A DNA stretch of 8,005 bases. It comes from Actinomycetota bacterium (GTDB lineage Bacteria; Actinomycetota; Acidimicrobiia; IMCC26256; JACDBD01). The position numbers and the translations under genes are program-made. Below are positions 4,969-8,005 of the stretch, in pieces. The stretch is taken from positions 1 through 8,005 of the forward strand of contig JACDBD010000189.1 in assembly GCA_013695115.1 (NCBI GenBank), given 5' to 3'. The stretch's first letter is position 1; each line of letters begins with the position of its first letter. The notes under the pieces are model-generated. The model was not told the DNA's origin. It was given only the letters and a program-made list of their open reading frames with translations, and did no database searches.

Positions 4969-6624
4969 TCATGCCGTGTCGAGCACGGTGCCGCGCCCGC
5001 GGGCGGCGAACTCTTCACTCAGCAGGTCGGCATCGCCGGGCTCCAGCCGCCGGTACGGGTCCCCCTTCTCAGGTTGCCACCACACCGGGTCGGCACACTC
5101 CCACCGCTCGCGGCGCAGCACGCGCTTCAGCACCTTGCTGGTCTCGGTCATCGGCAGCGCCTCGGTGATCCGCACGAACCGGGGCGACCACTTCGTACCC
5201 AGGTCGGGCTGCTCAGCCAGGAACGCGGCGAACCCGTGGGGGTCGAACGTGGCGTCGGGCCGCAGCTGGAGCCCGGCCATGACCCGGTCGCCCACGAGAG
5301 GGTCGGGCACCGCGTACACCGCCGCGAGCACGACGTCGGGATGGCGGGCGAGGATCCGCTCCACGGGCGCGGCGGCGAAGTTCTCGCCGTCGACCCGCAG
5401 CCACTCGAAGTCGCGGCCGGCGAAGTAGAAGTAGCCCGCGTCGTCGCGGTACCCGAGGTCGCCGGTCCAGTAGAGGCCGTCGCGCACGCGGGCGGCGTTG
5501 GCCTCGTCGTTCTTGTAATAGCCCTCGAACATGGCCGCGCCTTGTTTGTTGACGATCTCGCCGATGGCCTCGTCCGGATTGACGAGCCGACCCTCGTCGT
5601 CGAACTCGGCTCGGGGACACTCTTCGCCGGTCTCGGAGTCGAGGATCACGACGCCGTCCCCGGCCATCCCGAGGGCGCCGGCGGGCATGTCGGGGGTGCG
5701 GCTGATGTGGGCGCCGCCCTCGGTGGAGCCGTACCCGTCGATCACCTTGCACCCGAACCGTTGCTCGAACCGCGCGATATCGAGGTCGGCGGCCTCATTG
5801 CCGAACGCAACCCGCAAGGTGTTGTCGGCGTCGTCGGGTTGTTCAGGCGTGGCGAGGATGTACGACAACGGCTTGCCCACGTAGTTGAAGTACGTCACCC
5901 CGTTCGCGCGCACGTCGGGCAGGAAGCCCGAGGCCGAGAACTTGCGCCGCAGCACCCCGGTCGCGCCCGCCGCCAGGCACGGCGTCCACCCGGTGATGAG
6001 CGCGTTGGAGTGGAACAGGGGCATCGCCTGGTAGCACACGTCATCGACGGTGAGCGGGAGCATCTCCGCCAGCACCCCCGACATGCGGGCCAGCCGACCC
6101 TGCGAGCACAGGCACGCCTTGGGCGCCCCGCTCGTCCCCGACGTGAACAGCAGCAGGAACAGGGTGGAGTCGTCGACGTCGACATCGGGGAGCGCTTCGC
6201 CTGCGTAATGCCGCATGAGATCGCCGTAGCCGGAGTGTTCACCGTCGACGACGAGGCGGCGGTCGTCCGCCGAACCGAGATCGAGGCCCGTGAGGAGTGG
6301 CTCGTAGCTCGCTTCGGTCACGACCCACTGGCAGTCGGTGAAACCGATGTCGCGCGCCAGCTCGGGGCCACGCCGGGTCGGGTTGACGCCGACAACGACG
6401 GCGCCGGCGACCGCAGCCGCGCCCAGCCACATCGCGAACTCGGGCGTGTTGTCGAGCAGCACGCCGACGTGGAACGGGCCCGGCCGACGCGTCTCGAGGA
6501 GGTAGCGCCCGCGCGCCGCGCACGCCTGCACGTACTCGTCGTAGGTCGAGCTCTCCCCTTCGAAGGCATACGCGGTGCGGGGATCGCCTTCCCGCGCCCG
6601 CACGAGCTCGGCGATGGTGCCCAT
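4969..6624 (-). CDS. fadD17: FadD17-like acyl-CoA ligase (ANL superfamily)
   Basis: A 551-aa ATP-dependent acyl-CoA synthetase that adenylates a carboxylic acid and transfers it to CoA. The P-loop TSGTSGAPKA is at 161-170, MPLFHSN at 201-207, the A5 motif DGYGSTEGG at 296-304, YWTGDLG at 385-391, and the hinge with R404, R410 and GEN at 413-415. The likely adenylation lysine of the C-terminal lobe is in TETSKVLKR near K497/K500. The phrases LRRKFSASxFLxDVR, YVGKPLSY and PDDADN match mycobacterial FadD17 (Rv3506) as I remember it, a ligase tied to steroid side-chain catabolism. The symbol is therefore provisional. Compared with about 502 aa for FadD17 this protein has some 40 extra C-terminal residues. 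The ATG at 6624 overlaps the SMP-30 stop by one base (TGATG). The frame is open upstream to 7308 but that part lies within the SMP-30 gene. Confidence 0.85.
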   Translation of the reverse strand: MGTIAELVRAREGDPRTAYAFEGESSTYDEYVQACAARGRYLLETRRPGPFHVGVLLDNTPEFAMWLGAAAVAGAVVVGVNPTRRGPELARDIGFTDCQWVVTEASYEPLLTGLDLGSADDRRLVVDGEHSGYGDLMRHYAGEALPDVDVDDSTLFLLLFTSGTSGAPKACLCSQGRLARMSGVLAEMLPLTVDDVCYQAMPLFHSNALITGWTPCLAAGATGVLRRKFSASGFLPDVRANGVTYFNYVGKPLSYILATPEQPDDADNTLRVAFGNEAADLDIARFEQRFGCKVIDGYGSTEGGAHISRTPDMPAGALGMAGDGVVILDSETGEECPRAEFDDEGRLVNPDEAIGEIVNKQGAAMFEGYYKNDEANAARVRDGLYWTGDLGYRDDAGYFYFAGRDFEWLRVDGENFAAAPVERILARHPDVVLAAVYAVPDPLVGDRVMAGLQLRPDATFDPHGFAAFLAEQPDLGTKWSPRFVRITEALPMTETSKVLKRVLRRERWECADPVWWQPEKGDPYRRLEPGDADLLSEEFAARGRGTVLDTA

Positions 6625-7538
6625 CACGAGTACGCGAGCTCGAGGCCGGGACGGGGCCAGTCCACCGCCACCAACCGTCCCGTACCCGACAGCGTGACGT
6701 AGGCGGTGCGGAGCTCGTCGCCGGCGAAGCACACGTTGGTCGTGAACGGGTCGGGCATCGGCACGTACTCGTGGCTCCCGTCGGGCCGGTAGCAGCACAG
6801 CCCGTCGCCGATCGCCGCCATCACCACCGTGCCGTCGGCTTCCACCGCCAGCGAGTCGAAGTGGCCAGTCGTGGCGAGCAGGCCCGTCCCGCCGCGGTCG
6901 CGCACCTTCCCCGGTGACTCGATGTCCCACGCCCACAGGCGGCCGGTGAAGCTCTCGGCCACATACACCCGGTCGCCGCCGGGGGAGAGGCCGACGCCGT
7001 TGGCGCCGAGATTCCCGAACGAGATCTCCTCGACCGAAGACCCGTCGGGCCGGGCGTAGTAGAGCCCGCCCTTGTCGAGATCGCGGGGGCGAGACTTGCC
7101 CAGGTCGGTGAACCAGAAGCCGCCGTCGGTGTCGAACACGATGTCGTTCGGGCTGGTGAACCGGTGGCCGTCGCAGTCGCGGTACAGCACGGTCGATTCG
7201 CCGGTGGCGAGGTCGACCCTCTCGATCCACCCGCCCTCGAAGTCGGGTGGCTGGCTGCTGCGGGTGGCGAGGTCCATCGGCACCACCATGTCGCCGACCG
7301 TGGTCCACGCGAACCCACCGTTGTTGCAGATGTACGCGGCACCGTCGGGCCCGATGGCGGCGCCGTTGGGGCCGCCGCCGAGCTCTGCCACCACCTCGAC
7401 CTTGCCGTCGGGCGTCACCCGGCTGAGCGTTCCCCGTCGGATCTCGACCAGCACGACGCTGCCGTCGGGCATCGCCACCGGCCCCTCGGGGAAGAGGAGT
7501 CCGGTCGCCAACTCGTGCACTTCCTGAGCGGTGGCCAT
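6624..7538 (-). CDS. SMP-30 / gluconolactonase-like beta-propeller hydrolase
   Basis: A 304-aa six-bladed beta-propeller protein of the SMP-30/gluconolactonase/LRE family, calcium-dependent enzymes that hydrolyse lactones or phosphoesters. Metal-site candidates appear where family members have them: E18 in FPEGPV, N131 in SPND, N180 in ANGVG and D228 in HFDSL. This resembles the Glu-Asn-Asn-Asp set of squid DFPase. Blade repeats of the form DG-xx-(Y/F/W)-(I/F/V) recur, for example PDGAAYICNNGG and TDGGFWFTD. No signal peptide is visible, so it is probably cytoplasmic. I chose ATG 7538; a GTG at 7544 is in frame but neither has a Shine-Dalgarno, and a -10-like box six bases upstream suggests leaderless translation from 7538. 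It is the first gene of the minus-strand unit and is coupled to the acyl-CoA ligase. A lactone made or used in the pathway is a reasonable but unproven substrate. Confidence 0.83.
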   Translation of the reverse strand: MATAQEVHELATGLLFPEGPVAMPDGSVVLVEIRRGTLSRVTPDGKVEVVAELGGGPNGAAIGPDGAAYICNNGGFAWTTVGDMVVPMDLATRSSQPPDFEGGWIERVDLATGESTVLYRDCDGHRFTSPNDIVFDTDGGFWFTDLGKSRPRDLDKGGLYYARPDGSSVEEISFGNLGANGVGLSPGGDRVYVAESFTGRLWAWDIESPGKVRDRGGTGLLATTGHFDSLAVEADGTVVMAAIGDGLCCYRPDGSHEYVPMPDPFTTNVCFAGDELRTAYVTLSGTGRLVAVDWPRPGLELAYS

Positions 7539-7550
7539 GAACACGTTCTA
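7537..7550. promoter_or_regulatory. KstR-like operator candidate in the divergent intergenic region
   Basis: A 14-bp site with dyad symmetry (GAAC, two bases, GTTC at its core) matches seven of the eight fixed positions of the KstR consensus TnnAACnnGTTnnA; only the first T is replaced by A. KstR is the TetR-family repressor of sterol catabolism in mycobacteria and rhodococci. The site covers the start codon of the SMP-30 gene and would sit at the -35 region of the divergent amidohydrolase gene, so one bound dimer could control both. The match is by eye against a remembered consensus. Confidence 0.45.
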
Positions 7551-7561
7551 CCGCACCGCGT

Positions 7562-7567
7562 TACCCT
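7562..7567 (+). promoter_or_regulatory. -10 box TACCCT for a leaderless amidohydrolase transcript
   Basis: TACCCT fits the actinobacterial TAnnnT -10 pattern and ends seven bases before the GTG at 7575. That is the spacing expected if transcription begins at the start codon. The gene has no Shine-Dalgarno, which agrees. On the other strand TAGAAC (7550-7545) ends six bases before the SMP-30 ATG and may play the same part. No clear -35 box is seen for either. Confidence 0.4.
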
Positions 7568-7574
7568 CCGGCCC

Positions 7575-8005
7575 GTGAGCGAGTGGGTGATCGACGCCGA
7601 CGCCCACATCACCGAACCGGCCGACCTGTGGTCGGCGCGGGTGCCGGCCAAGTTCCGCGAGCAGGCGCCGCACCTCGTGCGCGGACCGGATGGCGGCGAC
7701 GTGTGGCACGTCGGCGACGGCGTCGCCATGGTCCCGGTGGGTCACACCGCCACCGCCGGCTGGCCCGATCCGTTCCCCTCCGCGCCCCGCAACATGGACG
7801 AGGTTCCGCTCGCCGCGTACGACGCCGCTGCCCGAATCGAGTACCTCGACTCGATCGGGGTGTGGGCCCAGGCCCTTTATCCCAACGTCGGCGGGTTCGG
7901 GAACCAGTCATTCCTCGGGCTCGGTGATCCCGACCTCATGCTCGCGTGCGTGCAGGCCTACAACGACTTCCTGCTCGACTGGATCGAGGTCGACCCCCGC
8001 CGGTT
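7575..8005 (+). CDS. Amidohydrolase-2 (COG2159-type metal-dependent hydrolase), N-terminal part
   Basis: An open frame from GTG 7575 to the window edge (143 codons, no stop) encodes the start of a TIM-barrel amidohydrolase. The opening VIDADAHITEPADLW carries the metal-binding D9-x-H11 and E14 of the family (typical form DxDxHxxEP). It is followed by R-x-EYLDSIGVWAQALYPN and AYNDFLLDW, both typical of this group of decarboxylases and hydrolases. The remaining metal ligands lie beyond the window. Amidohydrolase-2 proteins near fadD and dehydrogenase genes are common in actinobacterial catabolic clusters; the reaction may be C-C, ester or lactone hydrolysis, or decarboxylation. It diverges from the SMP-30 gene with only 36 bp between start codons. 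No ribosome site is present, so a leaderless mRNA is likely. The next start in frame, ATG 7728, would remove the metal motif. Confidence 0.82.
   Translation, partial: MSEWVIDADAHITEPADLWSARVPAKFREQAPHLVRGPDGGDVWHVGDGVAMVPVGHTATAGWPDPFPSAPRNMDEVPLAAYDAAARIEYLDSIGVWAQALYPNVGGFGNQSFLGLGDPDLMLACVQAYNDFLLDWIEVDPRR

Noticed and set aside
3930..5168. 412-codon open frame on the plus strand
   Set aside because: Antisense to the dehydrogenase gene and running through both hairpins; low-complexity composition and no domain.
4825..6702. 625-codon open frame on the plus strand
   Set aside because: It lies antisense to the ligase, is rich in Arg, Gly, Ala, Val and His, has no motif, and is the usual GC-rich mirror of a real gene.
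4969..7308. A 779-aa fusion ending in the acyl-CoA ligase
   Set aside because: The first 228 codons are an out-of-frame, Arg-rich reading of the SMP-30 gene; the ligase starts at ATG 6624 with the TGATG junction.

Overview
GC-rich window (about two thirds G+C by eye) with dense genes, 4-bp ATGA stop/start overlaps, GTG starts and sparse promoters. Together with the gene content (a FadD17-like acyl-CoA ligase, an Hsd4A/HSD17B4-type dehydrogenase, an Rv1533-like nitronate monooxygenase), this points to an actinobacterium. I cannot fix the lineage; an uncultured actinobacterium is as likely as a mycobacterial relative. All family calls come from motif recognition and remembered homologues, not database searches.

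Layout. On the plus strand, 4-2140 holds a CREST-type membrane hydrolase, a VOC-fold protein and a flavin nitronate monooxygenase. The last of these converges on a minus-strand cupin, with 9 bp between the stop codons. Everything from 2150 to 7538 reads on the minus strand. In transcription order it is: SMP-30/gluconolactonase-like protein, FadD17-like acyl-CoA ligase (joined TGATG), an 85-bp spacer with two perfect hairpins, Hsd4A-like short-chain dehydrogenase, small zinc-ribbon protein, limonene-epoxide-hydrolase-like protein (these three joined by ATGA overlaps), a GNAT acetyltransferase broken by a one-base frameshift, and the cupin. At the right edge a divergent plus-strand amidohydrolase starts at 7575 and runs off the window.

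How they may work together. The 2619-7575 part looks like an accessory catabolic module for a steroid, terpenoid or other alicyclic carboxylate: CoA activation (ligase), beta-oxidation-type 3-hydroxyacyl-CoA oxidation (dehydrogenase), epoxide opening (LEH fold), and lactone or ester hydrolysis (SMP-30, amidohydrolase). The 36-bp divergent gap between the SMP-30 and amidohydrolase genes carries a 14-bp dyad that matches 7 of the 8 fixed positions of the KstR sterol-regulator consensus as I remember it (TnnAACnnGTTnnA). Both flanking genes look leaderless. The substrate and the regulator are inference.

I see no RNA genes, CRISPR arrays, insertion sequences or prophage genes, and no gene-free stretch longer than 150 bp.
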